From the NCBI GenBank assembly GCA_036429605.1, contig CM071589.1:1488001-1552000 (forward strand): a stretch of 64,000 nt of DNA. Direction: 5' to 3'. Each line of letters opens with the position of its first letter. Within the stretch, counting starts at the first letter, position 1. The stretch comes from Cladobotryum mycophilum. Taxonomy: Eukaryota; Ascomycota; Sordariomycetes; Hypocreales; Hypocreaceae. The notes beneath the pieces are model-generated. The model did not search any database. It was given only the letters and a program-made list of their open reading frames with translations, and was not told the DNA's origin. The position numbers were made by a program, and so were the translations under genes. Shown here in pieces: positions 1 through 12,648 of this stretch.

Positions 1-97
1 CTTTCCATGCCGCATAGGCCGTGGAACCGAGAGCCAGAGTCGATACGGCAGACACGGCGACGGAGAGGCCACCGAGTTTGTTCGTCGTCGAGGACAT
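1..97 (-). CDS. 5' end of an unidentified gene with an N-terminal hydrophobic segment (partial)
   Basis: Reading the minus strand from an ATG at 97 gives an open frame to the window edge, 32 codons with no stop. It begins MSSTTNKLGG and then has a hydrophobic, alanine- and serine-rich stretch at about residues 9-30 that could be a membrane anchor or signal-anchor. The region just upstream (98-360) is T/C-rich on the coding strand, as is usual for fungal 5' leaders. Too little is present to name a family. That this is a real start is inference from codon quality and the leader. Confidence 0.45.
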   Translation of the reverse strand, partial: MSSTTNKLGGLSVAVSAVSTLALGSTAYAAWK

Positions 98-2351
98 GGT
101 GGGCGGTTTGTTTTGTTTTGTTGTTGTTGTTGTTGCTAACGGGTGGTTGTCACTCTCGGTACACCGTAATCTTCGAGATACAACGAGAAAAAAGAAAAAA
201 GAGTTGAAAAAAGTCCAGAGAGTGCAGGGACTCTAATGCAGATATATAATGAAAAAAGAGTGTAGAAAAAGAAGAAGAAGAAAGAGACAATGCGGAAAAC
301 AATGACGCAGAGATTGAAACCGGCAGAGTGAAAAGAGGAAGACGAGGACGAAGAAGCAAAAAGTAATATAGATAGGGCACAAATGAACGTGGCAGCCTCG
401 CACTGGGCGGGTTTAGGTATCAAGCAAATGAAATGTCGAGGCTTGCCTCTTAGTGGTGTTTTAGAGTAGTAGTAATAGTAGTAAGATCAAGATTTTCGGG
501 TCGATGCGACAGCCCAATATAAGAAGAAGAAAAATATTATACTGGGCCCGGCCCTGTATTACAGAAGGGGGAGTGCTGTCAACGTAGGTTAGCGGGTTGT
601 TCTAATGCAGGGTCCCGCTGCAGTTGGCCTTGGGATACCTAATAGACTAGGTACTCTTCCCGAGTAAAATCAGTCAGCAAAGACAGACGCTGGAGTTGGT
701 AAGCCGAGGTCTAAAGGAAAGACAAAGTGGAGATTCCGTTTAGTATTACTAGATGGAAGGAATGGAATGGGAAATTGTTGGGGAAACGGGTGAAACGGAT
801 TGTCCGTGTTTCCGTAGTCGAAAAGCTATTCTACGGTTAAATTCTAGAGTTGCATTTTTATATCATTTGTTGAACTACTTGGTGCATCTTTTTTCTTTCA
901 TGTGGTGGTTTGTGAGGCGTTGGTCCATCTGGTGGTGCTTGTAAGTCGTCGTCGAGCCAGTGTTGAGGAATGGATCCATCATCCATGATACACCACCTAA
1001 ACCTCCCAACAAGAATATCAAAACATGGAGATGAGATGACAAAACATGAAAATAAATATCTTGTCAACGTTTTCTTTTCCGAGGTTTGAATATCACATGT
1101 GAGTGAATCTCGTCAAGCCAGTCCAGTCCATGTAGGTAGTTGACAGGTCACTTGCTTTATCTCATTCTATAGCCTACCCTTGAGCTTCACGACTTACACT
1201 AGAGTCACAAATTTACCTTTAACCACAAGATATCAAGTTCTGATGCATCTAAACGACATTTATTTTATTACACACCGAATGAGATGTAGTTCTTTCACTC
1301 GAATATCTTAGTCAGGGCATGTCATGTTAATCCGAATTGTCCGTTCCCTTCAATAGTTCCACTTCACATCTATCAAAGTCAAGCCATCTAAGCCACAAAC
1401 CTATTGGTTTTTTGGACGTTACCGGCTTTTAAATTTGTGCCTCGGCAGGACGAAATCCTTTCAGATTCTTTGACTGGTATCCGTTTCCATGTCGTTCCGG
1501 GACGGCCGGGTTCAACATGTCGTCGTAGCCTACTTGCAGCTAGGGCATTGACTAGGGCTGAATACTAAAATATGACACCATTCCGAAATGAAGAGATGCT
1601 GTTGGAAAGGCCTTGAAAATCATAGATTGGAGTTTTCGATTGATGGATTAGTCAAGTGATGGGGATGCTCGATTGTACATTGCGATGAGGATCAACCCAT
1701 ATCTATAAGCTATAGAGTGACCATGTATTTCTTTGCCGATCAAATTAATATCAACCTCTAGCTCTTTTGCCCAGATCCTTCCAAGTCGTCACGTTGTGCG
1801 TGTTCATGGCGGCTCAGGTTGATACTAGCAGACGATCGACATGCAACATCTTGAACCACGACTCAGCCCCGATGCCAGCATCATCAGTGACGGAACATGC
1901 AAACCTCAACTACGAACCAAATCCCAAATCCCGCATTATAAGCGAGTAATAAGATGGATTGAAGATTTTGTAAATTTTAATTAATTAGACCTGCCAGACA
2001 CGCGCGTACATACAGCCACCACGTAGTACTTGAGAGGCTTGCGTCTCGATTCTCGAGTATCACAACTTGGGATCCTCATTGCCAAAGCATGACAAGGCAA
2101 GCTGATCTATTTTTACGCTTTCAAGATGTGATGAGAAATAGAGTAAATGATGATTGATGGAATAATTTGGACCAATTGGGGCTTTTTCTTACTGTTCGGA
2201 TTCGTGGCTGTTGACGCGTGCAAACCCTCTCGTACAAACCGTATTCGGTGTAACAAACTTGCAAGTTGGTTATAAGAGAAAGATGGCAACCGAGATGGAA
2301 GATGGACACAACCCCATCAACAATGCCGACATAACTTGAACGGTAGAAAAC
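98..2351. other. Intergenic region, 2.25 kb
   Basis: No convincing gene. It holds a TTG/TGTTTT-rich simple tract at about 107-136, a purine-rich (GAA/AGA) tract at about 185-360 that is probably the leader of the leftward gene, and short AT-rich stretches. Small open frames here lack family resemblance or splice context. Confidence 0.6.
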
Positions 2352-4260
2352 ATGAAATTGCCATCTCTTGTTGCATTTGCACTTCCCGGTGTTCTCGCCG
2401 CCACGGGAGGTCGCTGTCCCCCAACAGGCGCAGTCCTTCCACCTCCGCACATACCCAGCAGCTTCAATACTCCCGGCCTGAGACCAAAACTAGATTCTCT
2501 GAGGAACAACACAGCTCTCGGATGGAACCTTACTACCACGTCATTCTCCGTGACGCTTACATCGGAGAATGAAACCTTCTTCGAGTACCACCACACAGCT
2601 CCGGTGAGAAGCCAGAGGGGCGGCGTGTCAAAAGTCGACGGGGACACTGTTTACCGCATCATGAGCGTCACCAAGGTCTTTAATGTCTTGGCGCTTCTTC
2701 TTACGGCCCCGAGAAATCTGGATGATCCAATTAGCAAGTATGTCCCCGAACTAGATGGCGTTGAAGAGTATGAGGACATCACTCTGCGAATGTTGGCTGG
2801 GCAGTTGTCTGGCGTTCCAAGAAATGGTAAGAAAACTATCCATGAGCTTTTCTAAACGTCTTTCTTTGTCTAATTTATTCGTAAAGGAAGGGCTTTTGAC
2901 TTGTACGACACTTACGGCGACGCCTTGATCAAGGCTGGATTTCCAACCCCTGATCCCAAGGACGTGCCGACGTGTGACACGGTCACCTCTGGTACTTGCA
3001 ATCGCACAGGTAGGATAACAGTACCCCTCAAGTATGAAAACTAGTCTTGCTAAGAAAATTGTCCAGAATTCTTTGACAACCTTCTCAAGGATGACCTGGA
3101 TTGGCTTCCCGGTGACAAGGTCGCCTATTCCAACCAGGCCTATACCCTGCTTGGCTTTGCTCTTCAGAATATGACTGGAAAGTCATTCACTGAGCTCATA
3201 AATGACAAGATTGCGATGCCCCTCAACCTGTCTTCAACTGGAATCGATGCACCCGATTTGTCGCGGGGCATCATCCCCGTGGGACAGGGACAAGTCTTTT
3301 ATGGATTCGATCTCGGCAACTTTAATGCGTACGTGCCCCCTCGTCATGATGCTTATATATATATATACATATGCCCGGATGATGTATTGACACGTATTTA
3401 GCACCGCTGGGATTTATTCCACGCCAAACGATTTGACCTCTTTCGTCCGCTCCATCCTCACCAGCAAGCTCCTTACTCCCGCCCAGACGAGGCAATGGCT
3501 CAAGCCAGGTGCTTTTGCAGGTGGCTACACCACGGCCGTCGGCGCACCGTGGGAGATTTACCGCTTGACAAACCTGACGCCCGATAAACGGGTGATTGAC
3601 GTTTACACCAAATCGGGGGATCTGCCCGGGTACTCGGTCTACATGCTCATGCTGCCGGATTACAGCGTGGGCGCCACTGTCATGGTCGCTGGCGCAGATG
3701 CATACGCTCCCAGTGAGCTGCTTTTGGATGTTGTTACGAAAGCACTTGTTCCAGCGGTCGATTCTCTTGCAAGGGAACAGGCTAGAGCGGTATATACTGG
3801 CCGATACACTGGAGCTAGCGGTACAGGAAACCATACCAACAACATCAACGGCACCAACAGCACCAACAGCACTGCATCTAGCCTTGACCTCATCATCGAT
3901 AACGGCCCTGGCTTAAAGATCAAGCGATGGATCAACAACGGCAAGTCCATTCTGCAAGCACTTGCGGCAAACCAAGGTGTTCCAGTCCAGAGTTTAGATG
4001 CAAGGCTGTACCCAGTCGGCGAGAAGAATAGGTGGCGGCTCTCCTTTGAGACGATTGGCACGGGCAAGGAAGACCTCTCGGCACCGAGCAAGACATGTCA
4101 CAACTGGTTCCAGGTCGATGCTTTGCGATGGGCTAGTTTGCCGGTTGACGAGTTTCAGTTCAATGTCGAAAACGGTATTGTCAAGGGAGTGAGGAATCTG
4201 GGGCTCAGGGCCAACTTGTCCAGACAAAACGTAAAGGGCCGCCGTTTAGCACCACTTTGA
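2352..4260 (+). CDS. Secreted serine beta-lactamase-related hydrolase (class C / LACTB-like)
   Basis: Four exons (2352-2826, 2887-3009, 3067-3328, 3402-4260) join in frame to 572 residues. The N-terminus has a signal peptide (about 1-17). The penicillin-binding/class C beta-lactamase fold is shown by an S-x-x-K motif (Ser105-Val-Thr-Lys108) and a Y-x-N motif (Tyr220-Ser-Asn222), in the expected order and spacing. All three introns have GT..AG ends; the third contains a TA microsatellite. Residues after about 400 form a C-terminal extension with an Asn/Thr-rich glycosylation-prone linker. The family hydrolyses beta-lactams, esters or peptides, and the substrate cannot be read from sequence. 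In fungi such proteins are often secreted or tied to metabolite processing. No biosynthetic cluster is adjacent here. Confidence 0.88.
3351..3370. repeat. TA microsatellite within intron 3 of the beta-lactamase-like gene
   Basis: An AT dinucleotide run lies inside the third intron of the flanking gene. A similar TA run lies downstream of that gene at about 4428-4441. Confidence 0.8.
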
Positions 4261-4521
4261 ATCAAATCTTCCAAGTATTCGGATGTCCCTGTCATTCCCT
4301 TTTCATGACTATGTAGTAAGGGGGATGGTTGGAACGGGATGAGATGCACCAACAATTTTGAAGGGCCAGATTGTGAACCGCCCTATTGTATTGAATTTTC
4401 GCATTTTGCTATATCGTTTCTGTCTTTATATATATATATATCGTCATCCCACGTTTAAAAACTCCAATATCCTTGAGAAGAAATGATGAAATAACTCATA
4501 TAGCATGTTGTAGTCTGGCCT

Positions 4522-5776
4522 CTATCGAACGACATGGGTTCCTGCAGCAGGTTCTAATACAAGCCACCGACAGGCTAGGTCTTTCTTCTCGTTGTATTGC
4601 CTCAGCTTCTCGATAATCTGGTTCGCAATCTCCTCAAAGTTCGACGTCGCTAGCGCAAGGATCGTGGGACCGGCTCCGGACAGACATACGCCGAGGAAAC
4701 CTGGCTGTGTCTTGGGGGACATGGATGTGACGATCTCGTTGAGCCCGGGGATGAGGGTTTGGCGGTAGGGTTGGTGAACTTTGTCCTGCATGGCGAGGTG
4801 GATGAGTTCGGGGTCGGGGGGCGACTGGCCGAGTGCGACGGGGAGTAGAGCTATTCGCTGCAAGTTGAAGGTCTGTAGAAGGCGTCAGCGTCAGCGCATC
4901 CGCATACAATTTTTGCAGTAAATTCTTTTTCTAGGAAAAAAAAGAAGAAAAAAAAGAGAGAAAAAAAAGCACGAGATACTCACCACATCGGCTCGTGAAT
5001 ACTTTTCGGGAAGCACTGCTCGGGCATCGTGTGTGGGGACGACAAAGTCGGGTATAATGGCAACGGCCTTGATTTCCTTGTTCCAGGGGAACGTGATGTG
5101 GTGGCCGATTCCAACTGGCGGTTCCGGCGGCTTCTTGCCAGTGTCGACGCCTCCTGCAGGCGCCGGGAGCACCTCACTGAGCGGGACTTCGATACGAGAT
5201 GCGTCTTCGGGCTTCAACGGCATGAGGTATGTTCCTACAAACCCGCCAAACAGAGCTGCGCCGACGTTGTCTGGATGTCTCTCTGTAAAAAGATTTTGTT
5301 TGTCAGCCAGCCAGCCCTGCTGCTTGTCGATCACCAGGCGGGAAGCGAAACATACCAATCATCAAGCAGTAGTCAAACAGTCGGTCATTGCTCAAGTGGT
5401 GCAGACCTCCCACTTCCTTGCCCAGCATCACGCCAGCCACCACAGCGGCTCCCGAGCTCCCCAGTCCCCTGCCGAGGGGGATCGGGTTCTTGATGTGCAC
5501 ATGGGTCTCCGCGGGGAATGCGCGTTGGTCGTGGCATCTCAGGACGTAGAGCGCAACCCTAGTGATGAGGTTGCTCTGCGGATCTAGGCTGATGTCATCC
5601 TCGCCCTCGCCCTCGTACGTGAGCCTGCAGTTCAGGGGGTGCTCTGATCCCGCCTTCTTTGTGCGGTCAATGGTAACGTGTAGTTCGAGGTAGACGGAGA
5701 GCGCAAGGCCAATGACATCGAAGCCGGGTCCAATGTTGGCGCTGGAGCACGGAGTCTTGATGACGAAGGACTCCAT
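4522..5776 (-). CDS. THR1: Homoserine kinase (GHMP kinase family)
   Basis: Three exons (5776-5356, 5282-4984, 4872-4522) give 356 residues, nearly the same as yeast Thr1 (357). The enzyme phosphorylates homoserine with ATP, the step before threonine synthase, in the cytosol. Direct evidence is the GHMP ATP-binding motif PLGRGLGSSGA at residues 100-110, the N-terminal PCSSANIGPGFD strand-loop, and the C-terminal GHMP motif with CLSGAGPT. Introns 1 and 2 have GTATGT and GTGAGT donors and ACAG acceptors. A TGACTC element lies at 5960-5965, about 185 bases upstream, similar to the Gcn4/CPC1 site of amino-acid starvation control. The gene looks intact. Confidence 0.96.
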
Positions 5777-7595
5777 TGGTCGAAGCTGAAGCTGAAGCTT
5801 GGACTTGGGGCTTGGGGAGGGAAGAGGAGGATTTGATCGCCTGGAGGATCAAGGGAGCATCGAGATGGGTTTTTTTTTGCAAATCTTTTCCCTTGCCGAA
5901 CAAAAAGGGAGGCGATGGCTTCGATTCCTACCTAGAGTGTAGGTCTAGCTTCAGCCTGGTGACTCCATGGCGTGGGCACCGATAACGGGGAGTTCGCTTG
6001 GACGCAATAGGTGGAATAGCGGGGTTGATAATCGATAAGAGCGCGAAATGCCGTTCTAGGAGGACCAAGACGGCTGTGTTGGCGATCAAAACGTGTGTGT
6101 TGTTGGTCGTAGGTTTTTGATCCTTCAAATCATAGCTTCAGCCTTATTGGAGTGTCGATGGGAGATCTTCCAAGACAAAAAAGAAAAAGAAAAAACTTGG
6201 AAGAGACATGTTTTGTCTCGTTGGGCACTCGTATTCCATCCCTTCGGCTTCGGCTACGGCTAGAAGAGGCCAAGTGTACGCCTGACGCAGCGAGATGGAG
6301 TTTGCTTAGACTTATTTATGCTTATGCTTACCCTAAACCTTTGGTCCACCATCATGACGCCTGCCTCGCTTGTTTTTCGCCTCTCATCATGCCGTGTCTT
6401 CCTCTCTCTCTCTCTCTCTTTTCAAAATAGCGACGGGAGAAAAGATGAGGAGAATGATATTGGTGGTAGTAGTGGAAAGAATGTGGTACCCGGCGGGATG
6501 AAGGGTCCTTTGAGACATATTAGCAAATAAAAAGTAAACAAATGAATGATTCAGCAGTATCCCAAGACATGCATACAACATGCCTACAACATGCATCATC
6601 ATCACACATCCAGTCATACAGCACACGAAGGCTAAGGATATTTTACCTAACAGTTTACGGATTGAGCACTCTCCGCAGTCTGCCGGATGTGCTGTACAAA
6701 TTGGAGACTGCTACGTCGGAAAGCTTGTTATGCTTGTTGGATGCAGTGTAATTTCTACATTCTTTTTGCCTAGAGTGAAAACCTGCAAGCCCAAGGAAGG
6801 AATAGTCACCCGATGAATGTCACTGCCGGTCAAAATGTTTTCCGCCTTTCTGTGTGTCTCCGAAACCGAGCGCCGTTGAAAGTGGGCAAGCAAGGTAATA
6901 CATACATACATACATACATAACACGAACAAGCAAGACAGGGTTGCCCCAATCGAAGGCAACGTCGTATTTTAGTGGCTGTTTTATTTTTAGCTACACACG
7001 CTTCTTGCTTATTCAGTCCTAGAGCTCGATTTATCCTCGGCGGAATCGCATTGCGGGGATCAGGTGCCCCGGCTCTTCTGCTGCATCATCATCCCAATAC
7101 GAGCCCGGTCTTTTTCTTTTCTTGCTGGGCTGGGCTCCAATGTGCGTGTGTTTGTCTTGTTTTTGGCTCCATCTTGTGGCGTTTCGTTTTTTTCCGCCCA
7201 CCGGGCTTTGACGTATGTACTCTCTCCAGTCTGGTCAGGCCATCCGTTTGGCTATGCACCGCTGCTGCCGAGGACCCGGCTCTTGCTCGATCTGGAGATG
7301 ACGGCCCAAGGATGCTGTGCCACGGCAGCATTACAGTTCACAATACGAACATTTTGTCTTTAGACTAACATACGACATTAAGCATTACTCGTTGGCGAAT
7401 GCCGCATTGAGAACGTTGCATCTTTTGCCCGTCCATCCATCACTTCGTCTACGTGCAGACACGACGGGGACTGGGGGCTTTGATGCAGCCATGACGTGTG
7501 AGTGAGTGAGCGAGCGAGCCGAACGGCAAAGGACCTCGTGATGATACGAAGGTGAATGTGAGAAGGAACTGTCAACCGTAAGGGTCGAGTTTGGA
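5777..7595. other. Intergenic region between THR1 and the cerato-platanin gene
   Basis: No gene seen. It carries simple repeats: a CT run at about 6402-6420 and a CATA run at about 6897-6920. The right part is probably the long promoter of the cerato-platanin gene. Confidence 0.6.
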
Positions 7596-7602
7596 TATAA
7601 AA
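7596..7602 (+). promoter_or_regulatory. TATA box of the cerato-platanin gene
   Basis: A TATAAAA element lies about 170 bases before the ATG at 7771. It is followed by a pyrimidine/CA-rich leader of the kind found in highly expressed fungal genes. Confidence 0.65.
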
Positions 7603-7770
7603 GGTCCTTGGATCTTCTCTTCCAACCCATTCCTTCTCATCATCAGCATCTTCAGCATTCAGCATCTTCATCACCAACAAACACAATCGCTCAGCACACT
7701 CGCTCTTCCACTCACATCTAATTCTTAATCTTTATTATTAAGCTTTATTTTCACCCAAACATCCATCAAA

Positions 7771-8258
7771 ATGCAGTTCTCCAACATCTTCGCTGTTGCC
7801 GCCGCTCTTGTCGGTGCTACCCAGGCCACCTATGGTGAGTTAAAAAAGAGTGACCCACCAAAAATATTTAACTTGGCATCTCGCTGACCATATCAATTCT
7901 AGTCTCCTTCGACACAGGCTATGACAACGCCGCTCGCCCTCTCACCGATGTCTCCTGCTCTGATGGCCCCAACGGCTTGATCCCTCGATACAACTGGCAC
8001 ACCCAGGGCGATGCTCTTCGCTACGCCTACATCGGTGGTGTCCAGGGTGTCACCTGGAACTCTCCTCTGTGCGGTACTTGCTACAAGCTTGAGTACGGTG
8101 GCCGCAGCATCAACGTCATTGCCGTCGATGCCGCTTACAATGGCGGCTTCAACATTGGTCTCAACGGCCTCAACGCCCTCACCAACGGCAATGGTGTTGC
8201 ATGGGGACATGTCGACGCCGTTGCAACTGCTCTCCCCGCTGGCTCTTGCGGCTACTAA
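7771..8258 (+). CDS. Cerato-platanin family secreted protein
   Basis: Two exons (7771-7834 and 7903-8258) encode 139 residues. A signal peptide ends near residue 18-19 (ATQA). The mature protein begins like other cerato-platanins (YVSFDTGYDN) and contains DVSCSDGPNGL, the LCGTCYKLEY segment, and a C-terminal cysteine near the end. It has four cysteines, as required for the two conserved disulphides. The intron has a GTGAGT donor and a CTAG acceptor. These small double-psi-barrel, expansin-like proteins act in the cell wall or medium, bind chitin oligomers, self-assemble at surfaces and can elicit plant defence (Sm1/Epl1 in Trichoderma). The TATA box and CA-rich leader suggest strong expression. 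Confidence 0.95.
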
Positions 8259-10434
8259 GTAGCTAATGCTTCCGGGCTTCTCATATTAAGCCTTACCATT
8301 TTTGGACTCTTGCATAGGAACGGTGTTTCTTTCTTTCTTTCTTTCTTTCTGCATGGGATAGGTGGAGGGGATAGGATAGGATGGGATGGAGGGGAATTTG
8401 CACAGTCTTCAACAGGCATAGTACTTCGTACACGATCACGATTAGACTAGATATGATATAACGGCCAATTCATATTTATTAAACCCTATACTCGAGTTGT
8501 GCGGCATTCAATGTGATTCATATGCAATGCACAAAGGGCCCTGCAGGAATAATCTGTCATCAATTGGCCAAGCAACACTCTGCTCTGCAACCCTCACAAA
8601 ATCCGGGGGTCTTGGAAAGGATACGGGGTAACAAGGGGGCGACTTTATTGCATGCCCACCATCGTTTGCATCGAAATACGGAGGCTGATCGTGCGGAGAT
8701 GCTTGCCTGCTTGCTTGCCTGCTTACCTTTGCTTAGTAGTATTTTCGGCACCCAGGGTGATCATGTGTTGGAAGGTTGAAGATCCAATCCTAATGCAACG
8801 CAACGTTTCTCCTCTTTTCCCTTGCTTCCTGCAACAAGTACGAGAAGCAGTAGCCAGATTGGGCGAAGACGGGAATGATTAGTCCTTTCCGCTAAGGAGG
8901 GCCCGCAAGGCCCGCCTCTTAGCCGGCAGTTCCGATGGCGTTAGGCCGGGTTTGGCTGGAGTGTGGTGTAAAAGTTTTTAGTGTGTGTGTTGTGTTCGGC
9001 ACTGGGCGCACTACGTCATTGAAGAAACTTGTCCATTCGCCCAAGATGCGTTTTGTACTGCTACTCAACTGCGAGCCTTTTTTATTTTTATTTTTATTTT
9101 TATTTTTATTATTATTGTTGATGGACCGAAGGTTTATAGAACATGATGATGTTGCTTATATGGCCTTCTGATCCTTCTTACCTTTTTTCTTTTTCTTTTT
9201 TTGCTATAATATTACATCCAATCAATTTTTGGACCCTGCTGCAAGCATCCGATTAGACCCCACTCCGCCCAAGTCTGCTGATCTACCTTTCATGCGGCTT
9301 AGACAAGATAACGAGCCGGACTTTATGTCGTACCCGTTTGGATAATATTATGCATATTTTGGAGGTATCGGGTACAATCGGATACGTTACTTGTGAACAT
9401 ATACGGAGTACGCTGGCTGTAGCTAGACATACCGGATATAGCCTGGTACATGGGTAATAACAGGTAGCCATGTGGGAAACGACTATTTCTGTCGCTTTTC
9501 TTGATTCATCTTGTTACTTTTCTTTAACCACATATATCATTGATGGCATCATAACTGAGATGGCTACAACTATTTCTATGCTTTCATCACTGCGCTCCAG
9601 ACCCTGTTCTACCTGGCTCAAGTGATGCCTCTGGCAGTATGATGACCCATTAACAACCGGTGATACTAATAAGGTTGCAATCACTATTGCGCAGTATCAA
9701 GGGCCGGGGACCTTTGTCACTGTTGATCCGGTAGAGAGGAGGAAGCCTCTGGTGGAACCAGATGGGATCCCTAGAGACTGCATTTTTAGCAGCTAGAGGC
9801 CGTCATTCAGAGATGGTATTATGTAGGCAATGAGAGAGAAATGAGTTGATGATTTTTTTGAACTTGCTGGAGGGGTAATTATTGCACGCCATGCGAGAGT
9901 GTCTTGCGCCATTTGGGCGTTTTCTCGAATGGGGTAAGAAGGGATGCATAAACTCAACAAGTATCTCAACATGGGCGAGTTTAGTCACCCTGCTTCTTAC
10001 ACCACCATGGACACTGCACCACAGAAGAAAGAGCAACTCTTTCCAGCCTTTGAGCGAGGCGATGACCTTGTTCAAAGGGGACAAAAGACAATGGTCTTAA
10101 CCCAGCACCTAATCATCACATAATACGAGATTAGCGAAGCCCACAAGGTATTCCGCCTTCTACAGAACGGTGAGTAGATAACTGTGCAAAGTCGAGAAGG
10201 ACGTATTGTTCCGGTAAGAATCCTATCATCTTGGCTGTTATATCTTTGATCTGTGCTTGGGACTAAAATGCGTCAAGTCATTATTCCCACCCACGCAAAA
10301 GCTGCTTCGTATGAGAAGACTCTCAAGTCTCATATCCCCCAGACTGAGTGAATAATATATTGGGGAATGAAGACGTTTGATACAAATCCTCAATCTTTGC
10401 TCACTGTTGTGATTCTGAAAGAGCCAAAATTACG
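8259..10434. other. Intergenic region, 2.2 kb
   Basis: No gene supported. It includes a TTTC run (about 8329-8350), a CTTGC-type repeat near 8701-8735 and a TTTTTA run near 9080-9107. The first 200 bases are probably the 3' untranslated part of the cerato-platanin gene. Confidence 0.6.
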
Positions 10435-12648
10435 TTATGCAAGAGTGATCTCTCTCCAATCCATTCCAGGAGGAAAGGAAGCTTTTTGGAAGGCCTCTTT
10501 GTATATCTTTGCAAGACCCGCTCGCTCTGAAATATCTCCCTCCCTGTCCCTGATTATGAGTAAAGAATAGTAGAGGTACCATTCCGAAACCTCTCTATCC
10601 TCGGGGACGTAATATGTCCAGCTATCTAGCTCCTCCATGGAGAAGTCTCTTGCTTCCGAGATGGCGACAAACTCCACTATTTTATCCACCAACTCGAAAT
10701 CATCCCTTAATACGATCGTTCCACACCAATCTCCGCTAGAGTCGAGGATCCCAAATCTGTGCATACCCTCGCCTAGATTCGAGTGAAACCTGCTGCTAGA
10801 CATGTTCCGTCGGGAAAGCTGGAAGAAGGCAGTGTAAGACCAGAAATGAAGGCATCCTGGTATGAGTTGCCTAGAGGGCCTCGTTTCATGTTCCTTACGG
10901 TCTCGCTTAGATCTGCGATTGTTATTTCTGATTAGTCGATCTTGTACCCAGTCGCTGCCGTAACCATCCCAGCGCGTGGGCTGTCGAGAGGCTACGTCAG
11001 GAGATTCCCACATCAACGAATCGAAAAAACTACTTTCATCCAAAGCCAGATTCCACACAATCCAGGTATGCTCAGTCAGCCATTTGTGTAGATCAATCAA
11101 CGTGCCGTCCACGGTGGCAGGCCTCCAAGTCATTTGCCCCGTCCATCCACACCAAGACCAGCTCGGGAAAACCTGACGTGAGGATTTATCATGGCCACTG
11201 GCAGCTTTTGGTTCCCACAAGAGGGCCCAATCAAAGTAGGATTGCGGCAGGCCGTAGACAAACGAAGAGCGCAAGAGATGGCATAGACTTGCGCTTATTC
11301 CGTTGAACGCAACCAGCCTATCCCCCCAAATTGTCAGCTTCCTTGGACTGTAAAGCTCAACAAACTCTGAAAACAGGCGAACAGGATTTTTCAGAAACGA
11401 TCGTAATGGCGATTCGATCATATCCAAGGTCCAGACCGGGGTCTTGGACTCTGAATCGACTTGCTCAGACCAAGTTGCTTGTCGACACTGAAAGAAAACC
11501 TGCCCTTCGACAAAAATTATGGACCGACGTGAGAGGATTCTCTCTTGGAACGTCCACGCCCGCGTATTCCATATGCTCGAGCGGATGTGGCTCTCTACTG
11601 GCCGAACGGCAAGCAATTCCATCCCACAACAGCGCACAGTCACTTGTATTGCCTGGCGAGGCGTGAGCTCAGATCCGAAGGTTCCGTCCTCAGGGCGCCC
11701 TGTAGTTATGCAGATGTTGACCAATCCATTTGTGTATATTTGATCCATCAAGTCAATCATCTCCTTCATGCTTTCTAGACTGTCCTGAATGATGCAGAGC
11801 GAATCAATCCAGACATATGGTATACCAAGGGCTTCCACCAGTAGTATGGCGTCGCGCAGACTCTTTCTTAAGCGATCCATAGGCAAGCCTCGTCGAAATT
11901 CTGAAAGAGTGGAACGGGTCAGTTTCAAGAAGTTTTGGGCCCCCCAGATGTGGCTGACTGTCGCAAACTGAAAACCATTCGTCGGTAGGTCCTCTCGGGT
12001 AACAATGCGTTTAGCTTGCACATCAACAAACATAAGTTTGTTGGCCAACACGGAGAGTTGGTCCATAGTCAGGGCACTGCGGCAATCTTCATCATGAAAG
12101 CCCACACAGAGATCAATCCATTTTCTGATCAACGAGACATTTATGTCGTGTGTGAGAATCTTTCGCCCCAAGAACGTGACTGTAGAGGTTTCCGTCGATT
12201 CAGGATGAGATAATGGCAAAACATAGGCATCCGGAAAGATTCCTTCCGGATTATACACTCTCAATCGCCTTGTGATGATGTGGCTCCCTGAGGCTTGTTT
12301 GATGCCGCCACCTTCATTAGACATGAATCGTCCATCCAACTTCCAGTCAACAAAGCAGAGAACCCTGCACCCTTCAACAGTCAATCCGTCGTCACCGATG
12401 TCACTGTCCTGGGTTTGAGATCGAATTGCAGTGTAAAGTAGCCAGCAAAAAGAGCATTCTGCCCGTCGACGATAGATTTCATCAATATAGTCAAGCTGAT
12501 GAGATCCAGTACCAACAGGTCCAGAGTTAGGCAGCGGCTTCGACTCGATATTGACTGGAAGAAATTTCTCGATGCTCAGATCGATAGTCTTACAAGCAGA
12601 GCAGAGCGCTTCGACTGGTGGATTGCAATCGACCCCTGGATTCTGCAT
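10435..12648 (-). CDS. HET-domain (heterokaryon incompatibility) protein
   Basis: A single open frame of 737 residues from the ATG at 12648. The frame stays open to 12702, but those upstream codons contain no ATG, so 12648 is the first usable start unless a spliced leader exon exists. The HET domain is shown by FATVSHIWG, the signature YVWIDSLCIIQDS and the later WTFQE segment, in the standard order. N-terminal cysteines (CSAC near residue 17) and the CSFCWLL segment are typical of TOL-type HET proteins. HET proteins trigger programmed cell death after fusion with a genetically different individual. It lies on the same strand as the ISG12-like and membrane-anchored genes that follow at 13.2-15.1 kb. 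No frameshift is seen. Confidence 0.93.
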   Translation of the reverse strand: MQNPGVDCNPPVEALCSACKTIDLSIEKFLPVNIESKPLPNSGPVGTGSHQLDYIDEIYRRRAECSFCWLLYTAIRSQTQDSDIGDDGLTVEGCRVLCFVDWKLDGRFMSNEGGGIKQASGSHIITRRLRVYNPEGIFPDAYVLPLSHPESTETSTVTFLGRKILTHDINVSLIRKWIDLCVGFHDEDCRSALTMDQLSVLANKLMFVDVQAKRIVTREDLPTNGFQFATVSHIWGAQNFLKLTRSTLSEFRRGLPMDRLRKSLRDAILLVEALGIPYVWIDSLCIIQDSLESMKEMIDLMDQIYTNGLVNICITTGRPEDGTFGSELTPRQAIQVTVRCCGMELLAVRPVESHIRSSIWNTRAWTFQERILSRRSIIFVEGQVFFQCRQATWSEQVDSESKTPVWTLDMIESPLRSFLKNPVRLFSEFVELYSPRKLTIWGDRLVAFNGISASLCHLLRSSFVYGLPQSYFDWALLWEPKAASGHDKSSRQVFPSWSWCGWTGQMTWRPATVDGTLIDLHKWLTEHTWIVWNLALDESSFFDSLMWESPDVASRQPTRWDGYGSDWVQDRLIRNNNRRSKRDRKEHETRPSRQLIPGCLHFWSYTAFFQLSRRNMSSSRFHSNLGEGMHRFGILDSSGDWCGTIVLRDDFELVDKIVEFVAISEARDFSMEELDSWTYYVPEDREVSEWYLYYSLLIIRDREGDISERAGLAKIYKEAFQKASFPPGMDWREITLA

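Noticed and set aside
6897..6920. CATA repeats near 6.9 kb as a possible CRISPR-like or structural array
   Set aside because: Simple microsatellite without spacers; fungal DNA has no CRISPR arrays.
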